Below the pieces are notes generated by a model, which did not search any database, was not told the origin of the DNA, and saw only the letters and a list, made by a program, of their open reading frames with translations. A DNA stretch of 59,047 bases from Bacillota bacterium (GTDB lineage: Bacteria > Bacillota > Clostridia > Christensenellales > Aristaeellaceae): the NCBI GenBank assembly GCA_023398575.1, contig JAEWSC010000055.1:1-59047 (forward strand), written 5' to 3'. Each line of letters begins with the position of its first letter. Position 1 is the first letter of the stretch. Shown here piece after piece: positions 46,022 through 55,040 of this stretch. Position numbers and translations under genes: made by a program.

Positions 46022-46034
46022 GTGCTAACGCGCA

Positions 46035-47453
46035 TCAACCGTTGGATATATTCGTTGGGTCATGAATCACAAACAACCGGCCTGTTACCGCGTCAAGTAT
46101 CACAAGATACTCCATTCCACGGGACTTTTCAAATTCCTTTCTTACAAAGCCAATATACCAAAATGGTCTTGTGACACCGTGGGACATCCAATACTTATGA
46201 TAGGTTAGATATTCCACCTTGGCAATTAGAAGCTGGTCCGCTTGTATACTGGTAAGCTGCAGCTTGTCCACAAGAGCCTGCCGGGCAAGGTCAATGGCCG
46301 CCTCCTCTGCAATAACCTCCGGCCCGGGAACGCCGCCCGCCGGTGGTGGCGTGGGTGTAACGCGGGGGGCCAGCGCGTCATATATACTTACGGTTTTTGC
46401 CGTTCGGGCGTCAATTTGCACAGAGTAACGGATCGTACCGCCCCTTAATAAATGAACATCAAAGACAGGCCGGTTTGGATCATCTATATAGTACGAATAG
46501 GCAGGGGTCAGCCCCTCAAAGTCTGCAAAAGATACAGCAAACCGCTCCGCCAATGCCGTTTGAGCAGCAGAAAGCGCATCCCCAAGGGAAATGTCCTTTT
46601 CGGAAGGTATACCATGGGCATGACTCCATACGCTGCTGATCTCTCCCATATTTCCCAAATGATCCTTGTATTGCGCTAGGAGCAAGGGCATGCGCGCAGA
46701 TAGTTCAGCCTTATCCGGCAGGGGCCACATTAGCCACGGCCCTTTTGTCAGCATAATCCCGCCAACATACCCGGCCAAGCTTTCCGCGTTCCCAGGCATC
46801 GCCGTGTCTGCATCGGGTTCACCATAAACCGCTAGCGCCTTGTCCGCCATCAACTCAAAGGCCAAAATCCGCAATGTTGGCTCCACCTGTACGATAAACT
46901 GATGGGCCGCCGCTGCTGTGTTGTTGCTGGTGTAGAATTGAAGGTATCGGGCTTTCCCGTCCGAAAAATCCCTTTTCAGGGTTATGGTCTCAAAGCTGAT
47001 ACCCGGCAGTGTGAGCTTTGCAAAGTTATTCACAAACGAATAAACGTCCGCATTAATTGTGCTTTCCATATAGGTGATTGGGCTGTCCGTCGTTTCCCCT
47101 ATGGTAGCCAGATGGCTGTAACCGGTGATCACTGCCTGATTGTCAAAGCGCAGCGCTGCATCCGAAAGGCCATCTAAAAAATGAGCCGTTGCGTGCCACT
47201 CACCGTCTGCATAAACAACATCCACGGAACGGACAGGGCCAATATTCACATACTCCTGCTTGAAAAAATGGCGTGTATATGCGATTGCCTCCGTCTCCTG
47301 TGTAATCGCGACCCGGGGCGCAGGGGTAGCGACAGCTCCACTGGCGGAGACTATGGAGCAGGCGGCAAAGACAAGCATAATGGTCAAGTCCAGCACCCGG
47401 ATGGACCTGTGAAGCCGGCCTTTTGTATGATATTGGGGGGTACCAATCTCCAT
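46035..47453 (-). CDS. Membrane-anchored or secreted protein with PepSY-like repeats (paralogue 2)
   Basis: A 472-residue protein of unknown function. One hydrophobic segment near residues 20-42 (LDLTIMLVFAACSIVSASGAVA) acts as anchor or signal. The C-terminal half contains two PepSY/YPEB-like units: helix with A-x2-A-x2-L spacing, then strands ending YSVQIDARTAKTVSIYD and YLVILDAVTGRLFVIHDP. A Pro/Thr linker (APRVTPTPPPAGGVPGPE) separates them. It aligns along its length with the upstream gene, for example FIVQVEPTLRILAFELMADKAL versus FVMQVEPVLKVMAFELIAEKGL. The start has AAAGGAGG. It lies 66 bp downstream of its paralogue. Confidence 0.8.
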   Translation of the reverse strand: MEIGTPQYHTKGRLHRSIRVLDLTIMLVFAACSIVSASGAVATPAPRVAITQETEAIAYTRHFFKQEYVNIGPVRSVDVVYADGEWHATAHFLDGLSDAALRFDNQAVITGYSHLATIGETTDSPITYMESTINADVYSFVNNFAKLTLPGISFETITLKRDFSDGKARYLQFYTSNNTAAAAHQFIVQVEPTLRILAFELMADKALAVYGEPDADTAMPGNAESLAGYVGGIMLTKGPWLMWPLPDKAELSARMPLLLAQYKDHLGNMGEISSVWSHAHGIPSEKDISLGDALSAAQTALAERFAVSFADFEGLTPAYSYYIDDPNRPVFDVHLLRGGTIRYSVQIDARTAKTVSIYDALAPRVTPTPPPAGGVPGPEVIAEEAAIDLARQALVDKLQLTSIQADQLLIAKVEYLTYHKYWMSHGVTRPFWYIGFVRKEFEKSRGMEYLVILDAVTGRLFVIHDPTNISNG

Positions 47454-47519
47454 GAAATCTGCCTCCTTTTATATTGGGGTGAGAGAGCATCGTTACTGTT
47501 CAAACCGCTTTTGTTTCTC

Positions 47520-48992
47520 TCACCCTTCGCCTATGGTCCCCGGCTCAAGTACCACTAGAATCATGCCTGTCTGCGCATCCAGCAATATACTGTAATTCAT
47601 GCCGTCGCCCATGGCGAAGCGAATCACCCAAAAGGGCCTATTAATCCCCCGCATGGCCCATAAAGAATCATCTTCAATACGGTCTGCCTTGACAATTTTC
47701 ATTCCGGCCACCTCGTCGCTGCTCATGCCAAGGTAGGTAGTCAGCGCATTTTGCGCCAGCGCAATGGCTCCTTCCTTGGGCACGCTCTGCCGCCCGCTGG
47801 CCCCCAGCAGCTCTTTGATGATCTGCCCCTGATTTGTGCCATAAAGGCTGATAACCTCCCCCGTGCGCGAAGCAATGGTAACGATATACTGCGGTACTGT
47901 TCTTGCCGCGAAAATCACTTCCCATACCGGGGCAGAAGAATCATCCATGTAAAAGCCGTAATAGGTTTGAAAATGTGAAAGATCATCCATGTCTACAGCA
48001 AAATCTTGTTCCAGCACATCCTGTGCGATTTTCAGCGCATCCTCTTGCGCTATAGCGGCGTCATCGGGAATGCCATGAGCATGGGAGGTCACTTCATCAA
48101 TCAGCGTATAGTTGCCTAGTTTTTCCTTGTATTGGGCATAGAGCACCGGCATCTGCATAGAAAGGCATGCTTTATCCTCAAGAGACCAAGCCAAGAAGGG
48201 GCCTTTTTCAGTCTCCAGGCCAATGACATAGTCTGTAAGCGTATCCCCTACTGATTGACCAGGTAAAGGGGTTTGTGAAAGGGTGTACACGGAAAGGCCT
48301 TTTTCCGCAATTAACTCAAAAGCCATCACCTTCAAAACCGGCTCCACCTGCATCACAAACCGGTGCGCGTTCAGGGTTAAGGTATTGCCTGTGGGAAAGC
48401 TGACGTATCTGCCCTTACCATCTGTTACATCGCTTACACTGCCACCGGACTCATAACTTATACCAGGGAGCATAACGTCCGCAAATTGATAGGTAAAATT
48501 CCAGGTTTCTCTCCTCCTGGCGTCCATTACACTATTGTCATAAGGGTTGTCGCTCGGCCTTGTTTGACCAATGGAAAAAGTATGGTCAAACAAGGAAATG
48601 ACACCGTTTTCATCAAAGCGCAAAAGGGGCTGATTCTCCTTTGCAGGAGCATGGGACGCAACGGTCCATTCGCCATTTTCAAATGTAATTGCCGCGTTTT
48701 GAGCATCCGCACATTGTACGTATCTGCTTTCCAGAAAGGATAGGGCATAAGCCCTTGCATGTGCTTCATCCTCAATTTTTCGCTTCGGAGCATTGGCTGT
48801 GTATTTGAAATAATCTTCTGAAGACCTTGAAAGGTATTGCAGATCCGCGCCTGCCGCTATGCTGACAGCACAGAAAAACACAAGAGCCATCAAAAAACCA
48901 AAGGCGGCTGCCATTCTAATCAAAAGCCTTTTCAACCGCAGTATTTGCTTCATTTTCCTCTTTGCTTTAGCAAAGGATATGCTAACTATCAT
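47520..48992 (-). CDS. Membrane-anchored or secreted protein with PepSY-like repeats (paralogue 1)
   Basis: A 490-residue paralogue of the downstream gene. A basic N-terminus precedes a hydrophobic segment (MAAAFGFLMALVFFCAVSIAAG, about residues 26-47). The middle region shares VMLPGISYESG and the QVEPVLKVMAFEL stretch with its partner. Two PepSY-like units close the protein (YIVTIASRTGEVISLYG and YSILLDAQTGMILVVLEPG). PepSY modules often inhibit proteases or act in envelope sensing, but no protease lies beside them. The start at 48992 follows GGGAGGTG; 39 upstream codons are open but lack a site. Confidence 0.8.
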   Translation of the reverse strand: MIVSISFAKAKRKMKQILRLKRLLIRMAAAFGFLMALVFFCAVSIAAGADLQYLSRSSEDYFKYTANAPKRKIEDEAHARAYALSFLESRYVQCADAQNAAITFENGEWTVASHAPAKENQPLLRFDENGVISLFDHTFSIGQTRPSDNPYDNSVMDARRRETWNFTYQFADVMLPGISYESGGSVSDVTDGKGRYVSFPTGNTLTLNAHRFVMQVEPVLKVMAFELIAEKGLSVYTLSQTPLPGQSVGDTLTDYVIGLETEKGPFLAWSLEDKACLSMQMPVLYAQYKEKLGNYTLIDEVTSHAHGIPDDAAIAQEDALKIAQDVLEQDFAVDMDDLSHFQTYYGFYMDDSSAPVWEVIFAARTVPQYIVTIASRTGEVISLYGTNQGQIIKELLGASGRQSVPKEGAIALAQNALTTYLGMSSDEVAGMKIVKADRIEDDSLWAMRGINRPFWVIRFAMGDGMNYSILLDAQTGMILVVLEPGTIGEG

Positions 48993-49042
48993 ATAGCCAC
49001 CTCCCTGTAAGCATTGGCACTTGTCATCCCATAGCTGCTTGC

Positions 49043-49072
49043 ATTGTACATTGGCTCTCCCGGCATCGTCAA
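49043..49072 (-). promoter_or_regulatory. Promoter of the PepSY-like paralogue pair
   Basis: On the minus strand, TTGACG (plus-strand 49067-49072), an 18-bp spacer and TACAAT (49043-49048) lie about 50 bp before the start. The boxes and spacing are the same as in the arsR-glg promoter at 50011-50040. Confidence 0.6.
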
Positions 49073-49237
49073 CATAATATCTGTAAATTATGTTTTTAGT
49101 TTCCATCAATTCAAATCACAGATGGAACCTGTCCTATTCCCATGCGAGAAAGGGTTTCTGCGCATTTTGTCGAATACAACGGATAGCCTGGTTGGTATCT
49201 CCCATCGGGCTATACGGGCTATTGGAGTTGACATACA

Positions 49238-49993
49238 TTGTGCTCCCCAATAAAGAATCTCTGTTCTTTTTTGCTTGCGCTGCTTATCCTGACAGCCTCC
49301 ACCCTCACTGGGGCATCCTTAAGCGCGCCTTCTGCCAAAGCATCCGGCTCCGGCGGTAGTGCAGGCATGATTTTTTCGCCAGGCAATCCTCCATCCGAAC
49401 TTGCGTTGGATGGCCTGTTTGCTTCGGCCTTTTCGTCGGAATACGGGGATGAGGGCCGGAATATGCTTATCCGTTGGGCCTCGCCGCTGAAACTGTACAT
49501 ACAGGGCCAGCCCACTGAAGAAGACGAAAATGCGCTAAACAGTTTTTTGAAAGATTTGATAGACAAGGTGCCCGAGCTGCCAGCCATTTCCTTTGCGGAC
49601 ACCCCAGATAAGGCCACGGTCATTATCTCCTTTGTTCCTTATGCGCAGATGGCTGAAAACTTGACCACCTATGAACCTGATAACTGGGGCTTTATGAACT
49701 GCTTTGACGACAACGGCGACATACGTTACGGCTTAATCGCTATTGCCACCGACGTAACCGAACAGTCGGACCGCAACCATCTGATCCGGGAAGAATTTGT
49801 GAACATGTTGGGGCTGACCAATGATATCGACTTTGCGCAAGAGAGCATTATTTACCAACCCTATACCAAAACACAGGAATTGTCGGCCATTGATTATGAA
49901 ATGCTGAACCTTTTATACAGCCCCTTTCTATCTGCCGCCATGACTGAAGATGATGTTCGGGAAAGGCTAGCGGAAATTTTTCCAAAACGCTGA
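49238..49993 (+). CDS. Secreted DUF2927-like protein
   Basis: A protein of about 251 residues with a signal peptide (LCSFLLALLILTASTLTGASLS). The C-terminal half resembles DUF2927 proteins, which have a metallopeptidase-like pattern: RNHLIREEFVNMLGLTNDID, then ESIIYQPY and LSAIDYEMLNLLYSPFL. The usual zinc-peptidase histidine after the EE pair is not obvious, so activity is uncertain. A TTG at 49238, 10 nt after GGAG, is the best start; no ATG is available upstream in frame. It is divergent from the PepSY-like pair and ends 18 bp before the next promoter. Confidence 0.7.
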   Translation: MCSPIKNLCSFLLALLILTASTLTGASLSAPSAKASGSGGSAGMIFSPGNPPSELALDGLFASAFSSEYGDEGRNMLIRWASPLKLYIQGQPTEEDENALNSFLKDLIDKVPELPAISFADTPDKATVIISFVPYAQMAENLTTYEPDNWGFMNCFDDNGDIRYGLIAIATDVTEQSDRNHLIREEFVNMLGLTNDIDFAQESIIYQPYTKTQELSAIDYEMLNLLYSPFLSAAMTEDDVRERLAEIFPKR

Positions 49994-50010
49994 TTTCAAG
50001 CGCTTTTTCC

Positions 50011-50040
50011 TTGACGTATCTGGCAATTCGTGGGTACAAT
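50011..50040 (+). promoter_or_regulatory. Promoter of the arsR-glg operon
   Basis: TTGACG (50011-50016), an 18-bp spacer and TACAAT (50035-50040) lie about 90 bp upstream of the arsR-type gene. Confidence 0.65.
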
Positions 50041-50045
50041 ATATG

Positions 50046-50058
50046 TGTCATAGTGACA
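50046..50058. promoter_or_regulatory. Operator candidate for the ArsR/SmtB regulator
   Basis: TGTCA-TAG-TGACA is a perfect inverted repeat located at the expected transcription start, 6 bp after the -10 box. It is embedded in AT-rich flanks. ArsR/SmtB proteins usually bind inverted repeats at this position. Confidence 0.5.
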
Positions 50059-50131
50059 AGGAAAGCGTCTGGAAGTTGGCGCACAACTGCCGTCCAATAT
50101 AGATGATGCAGAAAAGGGGTGTTGACGCGGT

Positions 50132-50497
50132 ATGCCGGATAAGGACATGGAGGCTTGCGGCGCCAATATCATCCATCCCGAGGATGTAAAAGCAGCGCTA
50201 GAAAAAATGCCGGATGAAGCATCCTGCAGGGCCATGCTGGATATCCTCTCCGCCATGGCCGATGCCACTAGGTTAAAAATTTTGCTGGCCCTTCGTGAGC
50301 GGGAACTCTGCGTTTTTGACTTAAGCGCCGTACTGTGCATGTCCCAAAGCGCGGTCAGCCACCAATTGCGGACACTGCGCGATGTACATTGTGTCAAATC
50401 CCGCCGGAGCGGAAAAATCGTTTATTACGCACTGGATGATGAACATGTGGGCGAGCTGTTGAATGTGGCTTTGTCACATGTCTGTGAGGGCCGGTAA
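50132..50497 (+). CDS. ArsR/SmtB-family metal-sensing repressor
   Basis: A 121-residue winged-helix regulator. The DNA-reading helix is in SQSAVSHQLRTLRD. The alpha-3 segment reads ELCVFDL (one cysteine of the usual pair). The alpha-5 segment holds Asp103, His105, His116 and Glu119 in exactly the spacing of the zinc site of SmtB and CzrA (D-x-H-x10-H-x2-E), so zinc or a similar ion is the likely ligand. The ATG at 50132 is used; its ribosome site is weak and an ATG at 50147 is possible. glgB follows after 23 bp with no terminator, so the repressor probably controls glycogen genes as well as itself. Confidence 0.92.
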   Translation: MPDKDMEACGANIIHPEDVKAALEKMPDEASCRAMLDILSAMADATRLKILLALRERELCVFDLSAVLCMSQSAVSHQLRTLRDVHCVKSRRSGKIVYYALDDEHVGELLNVALSHVCEGR

Positions 50498-50520
50498 CAC
50501 GCACGAAAGCAGGCGATCAC

Positions 50521-52593
50521 ATGCACTATGTCCCGCCTACGGCCTTGGACCGGGAGAATTTCCACAACGGGCGTAATGCCTGCGCTTATACAATGCTTGG
50601 AGCTCATCCCGCGCTGGAACACTTGGAGGAAGTGTTTCATTTTGCGGTATGGGCACCCAACGCCGCAAAGGTTTGCCTGACAGGGGATTTCAACAACTGG
50701 GACAAGGAAGTAAACCCCATGGCAAAGCAGTATGACGGTCTGTGGGAGCTTCGCCTTCCCCGCAAACTGTTTGAGCAAAGCACTGCTTATAAATATGCCG
50801 TGTGGGGGCAAAGTGGCCACGTACATTTAAAGGCCGACCCCTACGCTTTTTTTAGTGAGCTACGGCCCCAAACCGCCAGCCGCATATATGATCTGGATGG
50901 CTATTCTTGGAGCGACAACGCGTGGATGCAAAAAAGGGAGGCATGGAATCCCTTTGCAAGCCCTGTCAACATCTACGAAATGCATCTGGGTTCTTGGCGA
51001 AGAGGCGAAGACGGCCGTCTTTTATCTTACGCCGAGATCGCCGATCAATTGATCCCCTATCTTACCGAAATGAATTTCACCCACATTGAGCTTCTGCCAG
51101 TGATGGAGCATCCCTTGGATATGTCGTGGGGGTATCAGGTCACAGGCTATTATTCTGCCACCGCCCGATTCGGAGAGCCAAAGGATTTTATGGCCTTTGT
51201 GGATAGGTGCCATCAAAGCAACATCGGCGTGATTCTGGATTGGGTGCCAGCCCATTTCCCCAGAGATGAATTTGGCCTTCGCCGCTTTGACGGCACAGCT
51301 TTATATGAGCACCCCGATAAACGGCGGGGAGAAATGCCCCAATGGGGTACCTGCATGTTCGATTTTGCCCGCGGCGAGGTATGCAGCTTTCTGCTGAGCA
51401 ACGCCCTCTTCTGGCTGGAATATTTTCACGCTGACGGGCTTCGGGTAGACGCGGTGAGCAGCATGCTCTACTATGACTTTTGCCGCGAACCGGGTGGATG
51501 GTTGCCCAACCCCTATGGCGGCCGAGAAAATATCGACGCCATTTCGTTTTTGCGCAGACTCAACGAAACAGTGTACGCTAAGTTTCCGGGCGTGATGATG
51601 ATCGCTGAGGAATCCTCCGCTTATCCTATGGTCACGCGTCCTACGTATCTGGGCGGCTTAGGTTTTGGCTTCAAGTGGAATATGGGCTGGATGAACGACA
51701 TCCTCTCCTACATAGTGCTGGACCCGGTCTATCGCAAGTGGCACCATAACAAGGTTACATTCTCGTTGTTCTATGCCTTCAACGAAAACTTTATTTTGCC
51801 TTTTTCCCATGATGAAGTGGTGCACGGCAAACATTCCATGCTGGACAAAAATCCGGGGGACCTGTGGCAGAAATTTGCAGGCCTGAGGGCATTATACGGC
51901 TATACCATGGCCCATCCCGGCAAAAAGCTTTTGTTTATGGGCAGTGAATTTGCCCATTTTATCGAGTGGAAGTATGATGACCAGCTGGATTGGTTTCTGC
52001 TCTTGTATGACCGGCATCCCCAGGTGCAGGCTTGTGTGAAGGAGCTAAACAGGTTTTACCGTGAGACACCCGCCTTATACGAGGTAGAGGATAGCTGGCA
52101 AGGCTTCCAGTGGTTATCGGTCAACGACAGTGATAACAGCGTCTTGGCTTTTGCCCGTACCGACAAAAATGGCAAATCGGTATGTTGCGTTGTAAATTTC
52201 ACGTCTGTATTCCATCCTATTTACCGCATTGGCCTGCCTCTTCCTGGCACGCTGACAGAAATCTTCAACACCGATCGTGCGGAGTTTGGCGGCTCCAATC
52301 AGTATAACGCCTGGACGGTCAGCGCTCAGGAAATGTCATGGAATGGGCTGGATTATTCAGTTGAAGTCTGTGTACCACCTCTTAGCTGCGTGTACTTTAA
52401 TTATGATAAGCTGATGCCAAAAAAGCAGCTGCCCTCTGCTCCCAGGCGAAAACCGCGCAACAGCAGCAAAGACTCAATGCTGGAAGAAGAGTCAGCACCA
52501 CTTTGGGAACTGGAATCCTTCCCCCATTTACAGGCAGGCCTGCAAGAGTCTGCGCCCTTATCCCACACCAAGATTTCCGCAAAAAAGGAGTGA
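50521..52593 (+). CDS. glgB: 1,4-alpha-glucan branching enzyme GlgB
   Basis: A 690-residue GH13 enzyme that introduces alpha-1,6 branches in glycogen. An N-terminal carbohydrate-binding module 48 (FAVWAPNAAKVCLTGDFNNW) precedes the barrel. Conserved regions are VILDWVPAHF, GLRVDAVSSM with nucleophile Asp310, IAEESS with acid/base Glu363, and FSHDEVVHGK with Asp431. The beta domain ends near residue 630. The last 60 residues are a charged, low-complexity tail (QLPSAPRRKPRNSSKD and onward) not expected in GlgB. It is the first enzyme gene of glgBCD, 7 bp before glgC. Confidence 0.95.
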   Translation: MHYVPPTALDRENFHNGRNACAYTMLGAHPALEHLEEVFHFAVWAPNAAKVCLTGDFNNWDKEVNPMAKQYDGLWELRLPRKLFEQSTAYKYAVWGQSGHVHLKADPYAFFSELRPQTASRIYDLDGYSWSDNAWMQKREAWNPFASPVNIYEMHLGSWRRGEDGRLLSYAEIADQLIPYLTEMNFTHIELLPVMEHPLDMSWGYQVTGYYSATARFGEPKDFMAFVDRCHQSNIGVILDWVPAHFPRDEFGLRRFDGTALYEHPDKRRGEMPQWGTCMFDFARGEVCSFLLSNALFWLEYFHADGLRVDAVSSMLYYDFCREPGGWLPNPYGGRENIDAISFLRRLNETVYAKFPGVMMIAEESSAYPMVTRPTYLGGLGFGFKWNMGWMNDILSYIVLDPVYRKWHHNKVTFSLFYAFNENFILPFSHDEVVHGKHSMLDKNPGDLWQKFAGLRALYGYTMAHPGKKLLFMGSEFAHFIEWKYDDQLDWFLLLYDRHPQVQACVKELNRFYRETPALYEVEDSWQGFQWLSVNDSDNSVLAFARTDKNGKSVCCVVNFTSVFHPIYRIGLPLPGTLTEIFNTDRAEFGGSNQYNAWTVSAQEMSWNGLDYSVEVCVPPLSCVYFNYDKLMPKKQLPSAPRRKPRNSSKDSMLEEESAPLWELESFPHLQAGLQESAPLSHTKISAKKE

Positions 52594-52600
52594 CACCCCT

Positions 52601-53788
52601 ATGATGAAAAAGAAAACTTGCGTGGCCATGCTCCTGGCCGGGGGCCAGGGAAGCCGACTGGGAATTCTAACGAAAAACATGGCAAAGCCTGCGGTTCCCT
52701 ACGGCGGTAAGTACCGCATTATTGACTTTCCGCTTAGCAATTGCACCAACAGTGGCATCGACGTAGTTGGCGTTTTGACCCAGTATCAGCCGTTGGAACT
52801 CAATGCCTATATTGGCAGCGGGTCGCCTTGGGATTTGGATCTGCTCAACGGCGGCGTGTTTGTACTTCCCCCTTATGTCAAGGGGAAGCAGGGCGAATGG
52901 TACCGCGGCACTGCCAACGCTATCTTTCAGAACATCTCATTTATCGAGCAATTTTCACCCGATTATGTGCTTGTATTAAGCGGCGATCACATCTATAAAA
53001 TGGACTATAGCAAGATGCTGGATTACCATATCCGCCAGGAGGCCGATATCACCATCGCCGTCAGGGAAGTACCATGGAACGAAGCCAGCCGCTTTGGCAT
53101 CATGAACACCGACGAAAACGACGTGATTATAGAGTTTGAGGAAAAGCCCAAGGTGCCCAAAAGCAACAAAGCCAGTATGGGCGTGTATGTATTCAGTTGG
53201 GCAAAGATGCGGCAATACCTGATTGAGGATGAAAAAAACGCCAAATCGTCCAATGACTTTGGCAAAAACATCATTCCTGCCATGCTCCAAAGGGGCGAGA
53301 AGCTGGTGGCCTATAGCTTTGACGGCTATTGGAAAGATGTGGGCACCATTGAAAGTTTGTGGGAGGCCAATATGGACCTTCTGCAGACACCCATGCCCAT
53401 CGACCTGCACGATAAGAAATGGCGTATATATGCACGCAATCCCGGCATGGCTCCTCATTTTGTGGCAAAGGGTGCCAATGTAAAGGACTGCCTGATCACC
53501 GAAGGCTGTGAAGTATATGGCCAGGTGCAGCATTCTGTTTTATTCGCAGGCGTCACGGTAGAACCCGGCGCCAGCGTGATTGACAGCGTAGTTATGCCAG
53601 GCGCAGTCATTGAGCGCGGAGCAGTAATCCGCCGTGCGATTATCGCTGAAAACGCCGTTATTGGACCAGGCTGCCATGTTGGTGAGGAGGAAGGCGATAT
53701 CGCTGTCGTAGGCCAAAATATGTCGCTGCCCGCCGGGGTAAAAGTACCTGCGGGCGAACAGGTGGAAAACTGCGTACCGGTGCCTTGA
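52601..53788 (+). CDS. glgC: Glucose-1-phosphate adenylyltransferase GlgC
   Basis: A 395-residue ADP-glucose pyrophosphorylase, the committed step of glycogen synthesis. The catalytic loop AGGQGSRLG is at residues 13-21, followed by KPAVPYGGKYRIIDFPLSN and the glucose-1-phosphate region FEEKPKVPKSNKASMGVYVF. A C-terminal left-handed beta-helix has hexapeptide-type repeats (EPGASVIDSVVMPGAVIERG). Two adjacent ATGs are present; AAGGAG precedes them. It is the catalytic partner of GlgD encoded 112 bp downstream. Confidence 0.96.
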   Translation: MMKKKTCVAMLLAGGQGSRLGILTKNMAKPAVPYGGKYRIIDFPLSNCTNSGIDVVGVLTQYQPLELNAYIGSGSPWDLDLLNGGVFVLPPYVKGKQGEWYRGTANAIFQNISFIEQFSPDYVLVLSGDHIYKMDYSKMLDYHIRQEADITIAVREVPWNEASRFGIMNTDENDVIIEFEEKPKVPKSNKASMGVYVFSWAKMRQYLIEDEKNAKSSNDFGKNIIPAMLQRGEKLVAYSFDGYWKDVGTIESLWEANMDLLQTPMPIDLHDKKWRIYARNPGMAPHFVAKGANVKDCLITEGCEVYGQVQHSVLFAGVTVEPGASVIDSVVMPGAVIERGAVIRRAIIAENAVIGPGCHVGEEEGDIAVVGQNMSLPAGVKVPAGEQVENCVPVP

Positions 53789-53900
53789 AATACGGCCTGG
53801 CTGGAAGCGCCCACCAATGTGGTTTGCAGTAAAGAGACATTGCCCCTTTAAGCATCCCCAAAATTCACCCACAGAAAGAAACTGTAAGGAAGTGAATGCC

Positions 53901-55022
53901 ATGAAAGACGTTATGGGCATGATTTATACCGGGGAGCATGATGCGCTTTTGCGGGAATTGACCATTACCCGCGCTGTGGCCGCGCTACCCCTGGCCGGTC
54001 GTTACCGTGTTATCGATTTTATTCTAAGCGGCATGGTCAACAGCGGTATACGCAATGTTGGCGTCATCATGCAAAAAAATTATCACAGCCTGATGGACCA
54101 CTTGGGTTCCGGGAAGGAGTGGGACCTGCACGGCAAAAACGACGGTTTGTTCATTCTACCGCCTTTTTTGACCCGTGACAACGTGGGTGTGTACGGCGGT
54201 GTGCTGGACGCACTTCGCTCCAACGCCGGCTATCTTTCCCGCAGCAAGCAGGAGGATATCATTCTTTGCAACAGCAACATGGTCTTTAATGCGAATTTTG
54301 AGGCCATGGTGGCAAGCCATCGGGAAAGCGGCGCGGATATCACCCTGCTGTACACCAAAGACCCTGCCGTACGCAGGCGGGATTTCGGCTGTTACCTGAC
54401 TGTCGATAGTGATGATACCGTAAAGGACATGGAAATCGAACCGGCTGAACCCAAGTGCGAAAACACATCCATGGAAGTGTGTCTGATGCGCCGGGAGCTC
54501 TTGCGCTCACTGGTAGACCAAGGCGTGGCTCATGGTTTTCATGATTTCAACCGCGATGTGCTGCAGCGGGTCATCCGCGAAGGCACATTGAAGGTCAAAG
54601 GGTATTTATTTGCGGACCAGGTTTGGCGTATGGACTCGGTACAAGCCTACTTCCAGTGCAATATGGCGCTGCTAAACAGCAAGGTACGCAAGCAGGTCTT
54701 TGACCTCGACAATCCTGTATACACCAAGGTCCGTGATGAAATGCCGGCCAAATACAGCGACGATGCCCAAATTATCAACTCCCTGGTGGCCGATGGCTGC
54801 ATTATCGAGGGGCATGTGGAAAGCAGCGTCATTTTCCGAGGTGTGCGCATCGCCCCGGACGCCCAAGTGAAAAACTGCATCATTATGCAGGATACACAAA
54901 TCATGAGCGGAGCACAATTAGAAAACTGCATTCTGGATAAACAGGTGGTTATCAAACGCAACGCCAGGCTCATTGGCCCGGCTGCATACCCCATCGTGAT
55001 CGCCAAAAAGGTTGTTATCTAA
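53901..55022 (+). CDS. glgD: GlgD, non-catalytic/regulatory subunit of ADP-glucose pyrophosphorylase
   Basis: A 373-residue GlgC paralogue typical of Firmicutes. The fold is kept (LAGRYRVIDFILSGMVNSGI, VYGGVLDAL, and the C-terminal beta-helix with VESSVIFRGVRIAPDAQVKN), but the N-terminal nucleotide loop G-G-x-G-x-R-L of GlgC is replaced by YTGEHDALLREL. It therefore probably cannot turn over alone and instead raises the activity of GlgC in a mixed tetramer. The start at 53901 follows AAGGAAGTG. The gene is followed by repeat copy C before glgA. Confidence 0.94.
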   Translation: MKDVMGMIYTGEHDALLRELTITRAVAALPLAGRYRVIDFILSGMVNSGIRNVGVIMQKNYHSLMDHLGSGKEWDLHGKNDGLFILPPFLTRDNVGVYGGVLDALRSNAGYLSRSKQEDIILCNSNMVFNANFEAMVASHRESGADITLLYTKDPAVRRRDFGCYLTVDSDDTVKDMEIEPAEPKCENTSMEVCLMRRELLRSLVDQGVAHGFHDFNRDVLQRVIREGTLKVKGYLFADQVWRMDSVQAYFQCNMALLNSKVRKQVFDLDNPVYTKVRDEMPAKYSDDAQIINSLVADGCIIEGHVESSVIFRGVRIAPDAQVKNCIIMQDTQIMSGAQLENCILDKQVVIKRNARLIGPAAYPIVIAKKVVI

Positions 55023-55040
55023 CTTGCCAGTCTTTGCTTT

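Noticed and set aside
53901..55022. glgD as a second catalytic glgC
   Set aside because: The nucleotide-binding loop at the N-terminus is replaced, which fits the non-catalytic GlgD family.
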